Below, one piece after another: positions 45,001-53,353 of a DNA stretch of 64,000 nucleotides; the first letter of the stretch is position 1; every line of letters starts with the position of its first letter. A program made the translations under genes and the position numbers. The DNA is from Harmothoe impar. Its lineage: Eukaryota; Annelida; Polychaeta; Phyllodocida; Polynoidae. The notes under the pieces are model-generated. The model had not been told where the DNA came from, did no database searches, and saw only the letters and a program-made list of their open reading frames with translations. The stretch is from NCBI GenBank assembly GCA_947462335.1, contig OX381709.1:37342186-37406185 (forward strand). Reading direction: 5' to 3'.

Positions 45001-45504
45001 GGACCCCCCACAGCGTGCTGGAGCTGGTACTGGGCGGGTTGCCGATCTCTACCACTGCATGGAGGGAAGATGGCAAGTGCACCACAGTTAAGGAAGCCGA
45101 CGTATATTAGGCAACTTACTGATTAGGGAATATAAGAGTGTCTCTCACTCCCCAACTTTTTTAGGATCTATAATTTGGACAATATGTCCGTGTATATGGG
45201 CTAGAGGGCAAATCGGACGCTGCTGATTCCGGGAGACTAAATTGTCACATTTTAAGAACAAACTGCAATGGATATCAAAGGGAAAGAATGACCGTTGATA
45301 GAGTATAAGAACTAAGGGTGGGGGCAATATAGGAGATAACCAATATTAAAATAATTGCATGAAAATATATAAAATCCCTACTAGTGTATGTAAGATCTGC
45401 TCACAATAATAGAACCATCAATTTAAGTATATACCTTCAAAAGATCCAAATCCGAGTAGAAGCAGCAGGAGGATCAGCGTGTGTCCTGCAGGCACCCGGG
45501 GCAT
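32870..45504 (-). CDS. Receptor tyrosine pseudokinase, 13 coding exons, 597 residues
   Basis: Joined minus-strand exons: 45504-45435, 45054-44813, 42968-42737, 42417-42364, 40975-40848, 37027-36841, 36362-36288, 35685-35575, 35060-34879, 34640-34518, 34099-33988, 33629-33533, 33050-32870. Every junction is GT-AG and all phases agree, giving 597 codons plus stop. Order: signal peptide (1-23), ectodomain (24-199, of a kind I cannot name), transmembrane helix (about 210-234), short juxtamembrane region, tyrosine-kinase-like domain (about 270-560), short tail. Retained: beta3 Lys (VSLKML, K301), alphaC Glu (REMEAM, E343), APE (WMAPE) and the CW...RPTF motif. Lost: the HRD Asp (HRG, 430-432), the Asn after it (ARD), and DFG (SFS, 450-452). 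It should not transfer phosphate and probably signals by dimerising with active kinases or as a scaffold. No named orthologue is claimed. Confidence 0.88.
33533..33629 (-). CDS. Pseudokinase exon 12: C-lobe
   Basis: 97 nt, residues 506-537. ATPYPNHD is the usual G-x-x-PYP segment after alphaF, then [10 protein letters not shown]. Acceptor ATCAAAAG, donor AACT/GTAAGT. Confidence 0.85.
33889..34008 (-). repeat. 40-bp tandem triplication spanning the exon 11 donor
   Basis: Three 40-bp units (33889-33928, 33929-33968, 33969-34008), nearly identical. Each contains the last codons of exon 11, the donor GGTGAGTATT and the first intron bases. A single C-to-T change (CTTCCAG) marks the middle unit. 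Confidence 0.9.
33988..34099 (-). CDS. Pseudokinase exon 11: APE motif and alphaF
   Basis: 112 nt, residues 469-505. [10 protein letters not shown] and [15 protein letters not shown] are well kept. The first of three identical donors (ACTGG/GTGAGT, GT at 33987-33986) gives the phase that matches exon 12; the two further copies arise from a 40-bp triplication. Confidence 0.88.
34518..34640 (-). CDS. Pseudokinase exon 10: degenerate catalytic and metal-binding loops
   Basis: 123 nt, residues 428-468. [12 protein letters not shown] stands where HRDLAARNVL is expected, and KVTSFSF where K-[IV]-x-DFG is expected. The catalytic Asp, the metal-binding Asn and the DFG Asp are all replaced. One activation-loop Tyr (HHEYQRAT) remains. 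Confidence 0.9.
34879..35060 (-). CDS. Pseudokinase exon 9: hinge and alphaE
   Basis: 182 nt, residues 367-427. [16 protein letters not shown] is the hinge and alpha[17 protein letters not shown] is alphaE leading into the catalytic loop. Confidence 0.9.
35299..35451. mobile_element. ACGTTAT-rich palindromic MITE, copy 1
   Basis: Ends CCCAGCTAACAAA and TTTGTTTGCTGGG, with repeated TAACGTTAT cores inside. 153 bp, flanked by TT on both sides. Same family as 48258-48404 and 57859-58006. Lies in intron 8 of the pseudokinase gene. Confidence 0.8.
35575..35685 (-). CDS. Pseudokinase exon 8: alphaC helix and beta4
   Basis: 111 nt, residues 330-366. [12 protein letters not shown] carries the alphaC Glu; [14 protein letters not shown] is the typical beta4-beta5 segment of receptor tyrosine kinases. 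Confidence 0.9.
36288..36362 (-). CDS. Pseudokinase exon 7: 75-nt cassette in the beta3-alphaC loop
   Basis: Flanked by TTTTTACATAG and ACAG/GTGATG. Encodes 25 residues ([25 protein letters not shown]) between the beta3 Lys and the alphaC helix, where tyrosine kinases normally have only a short loop. Phase 1 at both ends; joining exon 6 directly to exon 8 gives a standard-length loop. Probably alternatively included; it could also be a non-exon with lucky signals. Confidence 0.6.
36841..37027 (-). CDS. Pseudokinase exon 6: juxtamembrane region and kinase N-lobe start
   Basis: 187 nt, residues 243-304. The Gly loop is altered ([10 protein letters not shown], first Gly replaced by Ser). The beta3 strand WVNVSLKML carries the ATP-site Lys at 301. 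Confidence 0.88.
37137..37163. repeat. Partial MITE end related to the 47653 element
   Basis: TTTTAACAACAAGAGGGTTGG followed by TGGATT resembles the left end of the element at 47653-47864. No matching right end was found nearby. Confidence 0.35.
38770..38878. mobile_element. Short MITE, 109 bp
   Basis: Arms of about 40 bp pair: TACAC-CTCAG-AAAGTG-GGTCATTGTCGCTA against TAGCGACAATGACC-CACTTTCC-GTTAGTGTA. The loop is about 25 bp. Confidence 0.65.
38879..39806. other. Intronic DNA with degenerate TTGGCCCAACGTC-type repeats
   Basis: 38900-39045 has several imperfect copies of a unit around TTGGACCAACGTCAGG. The rest is AT-rich with a T homopolymer near 39389 and a C homopolymer near 39730. No exon recognised. 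Confidence 0.45.
39807..40700. repeat. Long inverted repeat of about 0.9 kb made of mirrored minisatellites
   Basis: Left half: a degenerate AGGCACCC/AGGCCCCC array (39833-39960), then about 15 units of the 20-mer TCCTCACGTCCACTACCACT (39966-40262). The centre is ATTAATTAAGG near 40265. Right half: the complement unit AGTGGACGTGAGGAAGAGGT (40276-40540), then GGGGGCCT-type units (40550-40680). The outer ends also mirror (GTCCGAGGGTACACGGAATT against ATTCCGGATACCGAGTCGG). Confidence 0.85.
40848..40975 (-). CDS. Pseudokinase exon 5: transmembrane helix
   Basis: 128 nt, residues 200-242. Hydrophobic [15 protein letters not shown] plus [10 protein letters not shown], followed by the stop-transfer KNKK. 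Acceptor TACCAG, donor AAAAG/GTAAAT. Confidence 0.88.
41096..41278. mobile_element. MITE with TACCGTAAAA ends
   Basis: The left end TACCGTAAAAGCCCTCCTTT and the right end GGCGGGGTTTTACGGTA are inverted repeats with AAGACG units inside. 183 bp, in intron 4 of the pseudokinase gene, outside exons. Confidence 0.7.
41280..41600. repeat. Degenerate tandem repeat, about 35-40 bp unit
   Basis: Repeated AGTATAGGAACATGGGGAAT and GTGTAAGTAGT segments with many changes. Related sequence also occurs at about 40985-41090. Confidence 0.6.
42364..42417 (-). CDS. Pseudokinase exon 4: Pro/Thr-rich stalk
   Basis: 54 nt, residues about 182-199, [17 protein letters not shown]. Phase 1 at both ends, so it can be skipped without loss of frame. 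Likely an O-glycosylated stem before the membrane. Confidence 0.75.
42737..42968 (-). CDS. Pseudokinase exon 3: ectodomain, second half
   Basis: 232 nt, residues 105-181. It begins [17 protein letters not shown], a pattern that continues the beta-sandwich-like module of exon 2, and contains an NYT glycosylation site. The acceptor CATACAG plus the first 24-46 nt of this exon recur many times in the intron just upstream (42969-43560 and 44437-44800). Confidence 0.85.
42969..43560 (-). repeat. Minisatellite of duplicated splice acceptor plus exon 3 start, block 1
   Basis: About eight units of 70-78 bp. On the minus strand each has TTAATGTCTATGTTGTATCA, then the acceptor CATACAG and the exon-3-like 24 nt (ATCTACCCTGGTGATGACGT then GCAG) followed by GTGG. 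Poly-C runs on the plus strand separate the units. Two units keep up to about 46 nt of exon 3. It adjoins the true exon 3. Confidence 0.9.
43751..43932 (-). repeat. tRNA-derived SINE, copy 1
   Basis: On the minus strand GGCTCTGTGGCACAATGGAT is a box-A-like tRNA 5' half and GGTGAGTTCACTTC a box-B-like segment, as in tRNA-Arg-type SINEs. The head (43838-43908) is followed by a shared tail with AATCATCC-type sequence. Confidence 0.6.
43979..44161 (-). repeat. tRNA-derived SINE, copy 2
   Basis: Close relative of copy 1 in the same orientation, with tRNA-like head at about 44066-44136. Differences are scattered substitutions. The pair may be a local tandem duplication. Confidence 0.6.
44437..44800 (-). 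repeat. Acceptor/exon 3 minisatellite, block 2
   Basis: Four further full units (starting near 44483, 44558, 44627 and 44709) and partial ones at both ends. It continues the array interrupted by the insertion at 43561-44436 and stops about 13 bp from the exon 2 donor. Confidence 0.88.
44813..45054 (-). CDS. Pseudokinase exon 2: ectodomain, first half
   Basis: 242 nt, residues 24-104. Beta-rich sequence with [10 protein letters not shown] and [12 protein letters not shown]. Asn-Leu-Thr and Asn-Gly-Thr are N-glycosylation sites. Donor ATAGG/GTGAGT in phase 0. Confidence 0.85.
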
Positions 45505-45506
45505 AC
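45435..45506 (-). CDS. Pseudokinase exon 1: start codon and signal peptide
   Basis: The acceptor (TTGCAG, AG at 45508-45507) is followed two bases later by ATG (45504-45502). It encodes MPRVPAGHT followed by a Leu-rich core and GFGSFE, a clear signal peptide. Donor GAAG/GTAT. The acceptor shows that an upstream 5' UTR exon exists. Confidence 0.85.
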
Positions 45507-45519
45507 CTGCAACAATACA

Positions 45520-46150
45520 GACCAGAGGTAGCCATGGTTACATGTTAATATACTTAGAACAGTGGTCATAGAGAGGCCAGAGGTAGCCATGGTTACATGT
45601 TTATATACTTAGAACAGTGGTCACACAGAGGCCAGAGGTAGCCATGGTTACATGTTAATATACTTAGAACAGTGGTCATAGAGAGGCCAGAGGTAGCCAT
45701 GGTTACATGTTTATATACTTAGAACAGTGGTCACACAGAGGCCAGAGGTAGCCATGGTTACATGTTTATATACTTAGAACAGTGGTCACACAGAGGCCAG
45801 AGGTAGCCATGGTTACATGTTTATATACTTAGAACAGTGGTCACACAGAGGCCAGAGGTAGCCATGGTTACATGTTAATATACTTAGAACAGTGGTCACA
45901 CAGAGGCCAGAGGTAGCAATGGTTACATGTTTATATACTTAGAACAGTGGTCATACAGAGGCCAGAGGTAGCCATGGTTACATGTTAATATACTTAGAAC
46001 AGTGGTCAGAGGTTGTCATGTTTACATGTTGATATTAGAACAGTAGTCACACAGATGTCAGAGGTGGTCATGGTTACATGTTAACACACCGAGGTCAGGC
46101 GTTGTCATGGTTACATATTAACATACCTAGAACAGTGGTCACATAACATA
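45520..46150. repeat. Tandem repeat, about 55-56 bp unit, roughly nine good copies
   Basis: Unit around AGGCCAGAGGTAGCCATGG, then TTACATGTTAATATACTTAG and AACAGTGGTCACA. The first units are almost identical; the last three (after 46000) are degenerate. It lies directly upstream of exon 1 of the pseudokinase gene, within its 5' intron. Confidence 0.9.
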
Positions 46151-46355
46151 CCTAGAACAGTGGTCACACATATGTCCGAGGTAGCCATAGGTACATGGTA
46201 AGTCCTTCCTATTGGAATATGATTACATGCACAGCAATGTTGCAAGTGTTCCAGACTATCGTCAAGTGTTGATTTGTAAATGATATTATGGCGATCAAAT
46301 GCTCTTATCCATAATTCATTTCGACTGAAATAGTCATGGCTCTCATACAGACAGG

Positions 46356-46622
46356 TACACTCAAAAAGTAAACTTGTCTCCTGACTCTTCCAAGTGACGG
46401 TCATAAAATAAACGAGTCAAAAACTTGTCTAAGTGACAAGGAAGCGGGTCTTCCAGCTGGAGATAAAAGACCCACTTGGCATGTGCCAGCCCAAAACCCG
46501 ACATTTGCCGGCTCCAGATTCTGTTTGTGGGATGGTAACCTGATAGGTTAGACACTTTTGACTCGATTATTTTATGATAGTCACTTCGAAGAGTCTGGAG
46601 ACAAGTTTACTTTTTCAGTGTA
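46356..46622. mobile_element. MITE with long inverted repeats, TACACT ends
   Basis: TACACTCAAAAAGTAAACTT plus GTCTC at the left mirrors GAGACAAGTTTACTTTTTCA plus GTGTA at the right. The arms extend about 70 bp with some mismatch. 267 bp, no ORF. Confidence 0.75.
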
Positions 46623-47652
46623 TGATTTGACTGAACTCCTCGGGTGATGCTGTAAAGCTCCAGTGAAATACATGGAAGAAAGCACTATACTCCATATGGA
46701 ACAGGTACATATATAGCCTACTAGCTGTAGTCCCAAGTCTATCTGAAGTCAGGGTGTAATCTAAAAAGGATATGGTCCTCCAGTGCAGACTCCCCGAGCA
46801 CGGCATATGCAACACAACTGTGGAGCACTCCATGCAGAAAACACCCTCATATCACGTCACTGACCACAGCCTGGAGACGTCCAATGAACCATGACGACCT
46901 TAGTAGGTGTTTGCTAACTTGTATGAGGTTCAATCGATTTGACTGTATCACGTGAGTTATCAAACCTTGGGTGTATAGCACTACACAGTTAGATGGTATG
47001 GACATACTATTAAATGTACTAGTCGATTGGTGTGTACTAATTTACCCATTGCACTGGTTACCTGGGAGGCCTTAAGTTGAGTTGGGGAATGACCGATTAT
47101 CATGAAAATAGATTTTGGTTATGCTGTGTGTTGTTTGTAATAAAAGAAAATCGTCTCGGAGTACATGCTAGAAAATTTGACTCGTGAACAAGCTTTGAGT
47201 TGTGCCATATTTATTATGCAATCAGTCAAATAAAATGTACATAAAAGCAGCACCCACTGGCCCACAAATATGTGAATTATAAAAAGCAAAGTCGTTACCA
47301 AGCTGCAACAATGGCTATACATTACCACACGGCACCCATCTATGAGCTATGTTGCCAGGGCAAGAAAGGGTGTGTTTCAGGGAACATGGTCCACAAAATT
47401 GTTGGAGTTTCCTGAGGCCAAACAATTGATTAGGCGACTGAAATCAGCTTGTTCTTCATGACCAGAAAACTGCTAAAATCTAGAGAAATATCAACTTTCC
47501 TCAAATTTGGAAAAATGCTAAGGTTAGCCCTATTTGGAAGTTAAGGTCTGATTGTCTGATACACTATATTATTTCGGCCTAGTTCATCACATTTCCCATG
47601 ACATTCAGAATAACGTGCATATTTATAAACGACTGCTAAGGGAATGGTAATC
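46623..47652. other. Non-coding DNA, nothing recognised
   Basis: AT-rich, with only short random frames. Confidence 0.45.
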
Positions 47653-47864
47653 TTTTAACAACAGGGGGGTTGGTGGATTTATGTGCGAGCACAAAAGATC
47701 CCCCCCCCCCCCGAGATAGGTTCAAATTGATCACGGCCGACCCCTCTAAGCTATAGTAACAGGCGGGCTTTTTTGCTAAGTGTGCCCGCCCCCCCCTCAA
47801 GAGGGGTCCAAATTCCTTTGACCTATCCCCAAATCCACCACCATCCCTGCCTGTTGTTAGAAAA
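47653..47864. mobile_element. MITE with TTTTAACAACAGG ends
   Basis: The left end TTTTAACAACAGGGGGGTTG and the right end complement (CCATCCCTGCCTGTTGTTAG) form an imperfect inverted repeat of about 30 bp around a C-rich centre. 212 bp. Confidence 0.55.
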
Positions 47865-48257
47865 TGACTAGTCACTAACTCGTACTATATATGTGCATAG
47901 GTGATGGTTGAAAGCTCAACGTGTACCAGAAATGTTATACAAGAGTATAGAAACAGTTCCTATAAAAACACTGTGACTTCATTTATGGTTGAATTGCAGC
48001 ACCCACAGGCACAGCTACACACAGCTTTAATGTCGCGTTGATTTTTCAACAAAAGTGTTTTACAACCGTTCTATTAATTCAGTACTGAACCTGTTTTAAA
48101 TGTTTGTATAAGCAGCACACCAGTTACAGACACAACCTGCAATTGGTGACAGCAAATGAAACAATGACATAATTAAGGTGCATTCTATCTGAACCATTTG
48201 AAGGCACCTGTGCCTGTCAAGCATTTAATAGGCTATTCCTGCCCCCTACAAATAAAA

Positions 48258-48404
48258 CCCAGTGAACAAAAAACGTTATACTGCATTTTATAACGTTATA
48301 TAACGTTATGTAACGTTTCTCTAAGCCTCCTTACTATGGCATAACGTTATATAAAGTTTTAGAACGTTATTTTGACGTAAAATAACGTTTTTTTGTTAGC
48401 TGGG
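48258..48404. mobile_element. ACGTTAT-rich palindromic MITE, copy 2
   Basis: Ends CCCAGTGAACAAA and TTTGTTAGCTGGG, 147 bp, flanked by AA on both sides. It is in opposite orientation to copies 1 and 3. Confidence 0.8.
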
Positions 48405-50070
48405 AAGCGATTGGGATAAAGCCTACGTTAATGAGATGGGACATAGAATACATTTTCTATTTGCTGACTAAAAATGACAACAGTTTCCATGCATTATCAA
48501 CAAAAATGAAAGCGAACAGGGACATGGACAAAGGGTTGTCCCAGATGCCTTCCGCCACGGATACAAAGGATGACACCACAACTACAGAAACATATTGACA
48601 AACCCATTCGGATTCCTAATGTGCCTGGCCGTATCGTAATCAATATCTTCACTACTAAGCCCTGTGGTCCATTTCTGATTCGATACTTCATTGTGTCAAT
48701 TGAATTGATGCATTTGTATGTAGGATTTCCCCACTACTACGACACGTAGGCTATGTGTGGCATTTGTATAATGAAGCAATAGCACTCTGTTATACTTATA
48801 AATAGTCATGGGAGTAAAACATAACCTGTATGTAATGCCCCTGGACATGGTACATGTACTACCACACCAAGGTCCTGTCGGACGGTGGTGGTGGTGGGGG
48901 GGGGGGGGGGGGTCGCCTCCGGGCTTTAGAACTACATCATCACACACAAGCTGCAACTGATGAAGCAATCCATGACTGATGTCATATGTCATGGCAGCAC
49001 ATAAGAAAAATTCAAAAAGAAAAGTATTGCAAAATTGTTTAAAGGTTGGATATGTAAAGGCACAGGAGATATTTGTTACCTGATTGTGCCCCCGATACTA
49101 TAACAAGGGTCTATGACTAATAGACATGTGGACCATCTAACAGGTTTATCTGCCAGATGGCATCCAACTCACGTAATCTGTGACGTCATAGCTCGTATCA
49201 TTCATGCTTGACCAAGCCCAGTCAGCTATGGTGGGGCCACACACCGGCACTACTCCCTGCCTACCCCACCTCACCATCACCAGACTGACCACAGGATACT
49301 TTCTTCCCACCCCTTTTAATCAGGTGGGAGTACGACAGAAGGGGTGATCCATGCTTCACAGTGGGGAACATCCTTCTTGCATGGCTCACATAATTATATA
49401 TATACGGCGCTCAGTCCTGCCAAATATGGTATCATGACCCAGCCTTTCTCAAACTGACCCACCCACTGCTAGATGTTGATAGGTGGTGTGAGGCTAACTA
49501 TAGATAATCAATGACCTGTTGGAGGGTGGGCCAAACTGAGGTGAATGGTGAGTGTATAGTCTGAGTAGGTTGATGGTAGTTCCCCTCTAGGGTGCGGACC
49601 TAAATTATACATGAAATTATTTAATGGAAGGTATTGGAGAAAAAAGGAAAGTATGAGCCTGAGGCTCATACTTTCTTTTTTGAGGTACGTGGACAGGTTA
49701 TCTGATCCCATGAACAGTGTTAAGGGTTTTCACGGGAGATTAGGGTAGAGTAAAGGGCATATATGGGGAAAAGGGATGTTTGTATATACCTTTGCCCAGC
49801 AGATCTATGCGAGAGGGTAGCTATACCGCGGGTACCCTTTGCCCTATAGGTATAAGTGGTTTATGGAAGTTGCATTTTGCGTCAATTTTAACATATCCCA
49901 CGGATACCTCATCACTGTATAATTCGATATGATTTCTGGCACGCATGCATGACTTACCACTAGTATGACTGTATGTATTGTGTAAACGCCAGTGTAAACT
50001 GTATTGTGTAAAGGTTGAACCCTCGGATGAACATTAGACATTTATAAGGCAAACTGTGTCATGTATATTG
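48405..50070. other. Non-coding DNA with a GT/G-rich tract
   Basis: It contains a G homopolymer near 48897-48913 and a small perfect hairpin at 49647-49675. No gene supported. Confidence 0.45.
49647..49675. repeat. Perfect short inverted repeat
   Basis: GAAAGTATGAGCCT and its exact complement separated by one base, flanked by A-rich and T-rich runs that extend the pairing. Too tight a loop for a microRNA precursor; a cruciform or insertion scar. Confidence 0.6.
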
Positions 50071-50084
50071 ACGAGTCTCTCACC

Positions 50085-50281
50085 TGCTCACACCTGAGTC
50101 CCGGGACCCTGGAGGAGGCAGAGGGAGCTGCTCCCTTGGTAACGCGTGCACACCTGTACCGTCACGCTCCACTGCATCTGGTCCCTTCTACAGCTCGGCC
50201 GAGCAGCCCCCACTCTACTATAAATCGGAGCTCAAGCTTCATGGAGTCTCTACAGCGCGATATATCCATATGCTTATATTA
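50085..50281 (-). promoter_or_regulatory. Candidate promoter and 5' UTR exon of the pseudokinase gene
   Basis: A GC-rich island on the minus strand between a TATAAG-like box (about 50281-50272) and consensus donors (GAGCAG/GTGAGA near 50090, and CTCAG/GTGTGA about 10 bp 5' of it). The gene needs an upstream untranslated exon because exon 1 has an acceptor 5' of the ATG, and this is the best-looking site upstream. It could equally belong to another transcript. Confidence 0.3.
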
Positions 50282-52369
50282 GATAGAGTGCATTCTTCCC
50301 TTGGGTTGCCAGGTGAAGATCCTCTACGTCTGTCACTCATGGCTTTATACACATCCAGTAGATACACAACTAATGGAATGAATGAAACAAATCCTCTTCA
50401 CACTAATAGTACTATCCCACAGTTCCGTAATCGTTGATCCATCACCTCACAATTATTAAAAAAGTAATAGTATATTTTGCTTCTCCAGAGGCCCATAAGC
50501 ACGGAGGAATGCACACACATCAAACGCCCATTGTCAAATATAAACAGTTAGTTGCATTAATCCTATTGCGGCAGTACAATGTGCCAGCACTATGTTAATC
50601 CCTTGTGTCACCCCTCAGTGCACCACCATGATGCACCAGTGCCGCTCGGGGTCTCATTGATATAGCCTCCAATGTAAAGAGCAGCTCACAGGAAGTGGAG
50701 CATCCTTAGTCAAACAGCCTCCGTTATGCTCCACTATCAGCATGTCTACCTGTCCCAGTGTGAGCAGTGCTACAACTGCCGCCTACATACCAGGTCTGCC
50801 AGCTCCAGGGCGGCTTAAATAATCCATAACCTAGTCACAGTCAGTGGTTACCGCTGCTGTCCCACCGCCATTCAGTCAGCTGTAACTATTATACCTGGGA
50901 TCAGCCGCCAGGTTATCATAAGGCTATGTATCTATAAACTATAACGGGTAGTAACAGATGGTGACGAATTCTACTATGATTATACTTGAGTGCGTGTGAG
51001 GAGCTCTGTACGTATACTAGATACTCAGATTAGGATTGATGGTTGAGGCGAGGTGAACAAGTTAATCGTTCCTGCCCAGTTTCCTGAATCAGATTAATCA
51101 AAATTTATTTATAGCCTATGATTGTATTGTTATTTTTCTTCTGATAAAGGGAATCTTGCTCAGTTGAGTTTAAAACAACTTAATTAGCAGAATGACATTT
51201 CCTAGACCCTAATTCAGTTCCAAGCCCTTCAAGCTAAGGGGTGCTAGTTAGCCATGTGTACGGCTGGGGCATCTTTATTGCCCTCACATTAATGTACAGG
51301 TAACGGTTACTAACCCAATCCTGCATCCATTTACCAAGGAGGTTTGTTGATTGTTAGAAATTGGTCCATACAGTGGCTCCAGAGGGGTAAAAAGCAACCT
51401 GGCGACCTTTGCTGTTTTCCAGGCGACCTGGCGACCTGGTACAAAAATTTAAGCGACCTAACGACTTCTAAAAAAGATTGTCTATAGCAAAAATGGTTTA
51501 AAAAAGCGACTTTGTGACCTGGGGCCCTTAATTTCGGCGACTTTCCGACCTAAGGGGGGGACCCCTCTGCACCCCCCTACACATGTATGTTTTCATATAT
51601 GGGATTATCAATAAGCAGATTCCAGCAAACTTCTAGATCCATCTATAGATTAGTTCATGTCAATACTAATCCAATAGGACATTCTCTTTAAATCTACCTG
51701 CCGTCCCATATACAAGTAGGAGATGTACAGTGATACATTAGTAGAATGTGTGAACATGGAGAAGTATATTCCTCCACCATTGCAGCATGTCTTGTAAACA
51801 TCCCAGCCCAATGTGCACTTGTTTGTGAGTGTCTAGTTCACAATGAGTACACAGGTATTTATGAGAGGTTTCTCGGGGAGCCACATACTGCATCCGGTCT
51901 GCTGCGCACGCAATACCATTCTCCCACTCTAGCCTTCCCTCCTGCATACAGACCGCACTTACCGTAGGCATGGCAACCTGGCATTGTTTACCTTAGCAAC
52001 AAACTGCTCATATGCTGTAAGTTCAGCCAATGGATCGGCCCATTGCGATACCGTAAACGTTCCTAAATATTTCATAATAGTGCTGGTGCTAAAGTTGACC
52101 CACATGTAACGCTTCAGTAGTTTTAGTGAGTCAATTTCCCTCCCATTCCCGGAAATAGCTCTTTAGGGTATTATTGATGGTGGAATGGATTGAGAGGGAT
52201 AGGTGTCGGGTGGGGAGTGGGTGGTTGTGCACCCGGAGCTGCTGAAACGTAGAAGACTAGCCAGCTACTGCTCTTTAAAAATAATTGAATTTCAAAAATC
52301 TAAACTGCATGAAATGTATTATATATTTGATATGATTTGGTTTTAGAAATTACAAAAATCACAACCAAA
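50282..52369. other. Intergenic DNA, nothing recognised
   Basis: Mixed composition. Around 51400-51560 there are short repeats of GCGACCTGGCGACC type. No exon supported. Confidence 0.4.
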
Positions 52370-52524
52370 TCTAGAGAGTCCATGCACAGAGCTATAGACA
52401 TGATATATGTGGACTTCAAGAACGCTTTTAACAGTACAATCCATTCTATTCTATGCAAGATGTTAAACAATTCTACCTTCCATAGTCTCTTGTATACATA
52501 AAACAGGTTACCTGTCTGATAAAG

Positions 52525-53085
52525 TTAAGGTGGTTGCCTACTTTCATAAACAGGCCCATTGCGACGATTTCTGCGCAACTGACCTCTAGCCCCCTGTACA
52601 GCAGCATATCAAAAACTGCCCATTGAGGAAGAGGCGAACTCACAACCCCAGTGTGGCAGTTCTGCACTGATTCCATTGCGCCACAGAGGCTTGCCTGTTG
52701 GTGGGCTTACCTGTAACTACCTGTAGACTATCTCTCTATTTAAAGATTAGTATTACTTTTTATTTTCAATCGCCAAAACCAACCGAATTATGCATGGGAC
52801 CATACGTTGAAATATATACTATTAATTCATAAAAGATCTGAAGTATATTATTGGGGAGTTTAAAAAAAATGGTGATACTTTTATTACCAGTTTTCACGAA
52901 ATACATGAGTTCCTGGTCTAATGTTGGAGGAATATTTTTCTTTTTCAAAGTTCGATATTTCAAAAAGTAGCTCGGGACCCCCTACTTTTCTTTTCACTGT
53001 TTGGTCTCAAATTATGTAAGGTATATTAGGAAAATGTTTGGAGTAAATCTAGATACTTTTGACCCATGATAGACAACCACCTTAA
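52525..53085. mobile_element. TTAA-bounded element inserted in the LINE relic
   Basis: TTAAGGTGGTTGCCTA at the left and TAGACAACCACCTTAA at the right are inverted repeats. Removing the 561 bp restores a continuous LINE frame across one TTAA. It carries a SINE head inside. TTAA duplication suggests a piggyBac-like source. Confidence 0.6.
52619..52694 (-). repeat. tRNA-derived SINE head, copy 3
   Basis: On the minus strand CCTCTGTGGCGCAATGGAAT and GTTGTGAGTTCGCCTC match box A and box B of a tRNA-like promoter better than the two copies near 43.8-44.1 kb. It lies within the TTAA-bounded element. Confidence 0.6.
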
Positions 53086-53353
53086 AACAACACAGGGAAT
53101 TAACTTCACCTCAGTCTCTCACCATGTCACTCGTAGCGATTCACAGGGTGCTATGCTGGGCCAAGGGCCATCCATGTAAATAGTATGTTATAGACTTCTT
53201 TCTGTACAGCCTGCATGAGTGAGCGTAGTCCAGTGGCGGATCCAGGATTGCCTAGAGGGGGGGGGACCTGGCCAACCTGGAGTAACTCTTTGTTCTCAGC
53301 AGTGAGGTGCAGCGGTTAAACTAAGGGAGTTTGGGGGCATATGCCCCCGGAAT

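Larger units (their letters stand above)
52373..53165 (+). pseudogene. LINE reverse-transcriptase relic, split by a MITE
   Basis: MIYVDFKNAFNSTIHSIL (about 52400-52454) matches the non-LTR RT motif (DFxKAFDxVxH). After a decayed stretch, GYLSDKVK is followed, beyond the inserted element at 52525-53085, by a frame reading SDSQGAML, close to the SPQGSVLGP motif. Only about 100 codons remain. LINE clade not assigned. Confidence 0.55.

Noticed and set aside
32870..45504. Discoidin domain receptor (DDR) identity for the minus-strand receptor
   Set aside because: The ectodomain lacks discoidin features and cysteines, and the catalytic motifs are degenerate. Only the general receptor tyrosine kinase fold is supported.
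49647..49675. MicroRNA-like hairpin
   Set aside because: Perfect 14-bp stem with a one-base loop cannot form a microRNA precursor.
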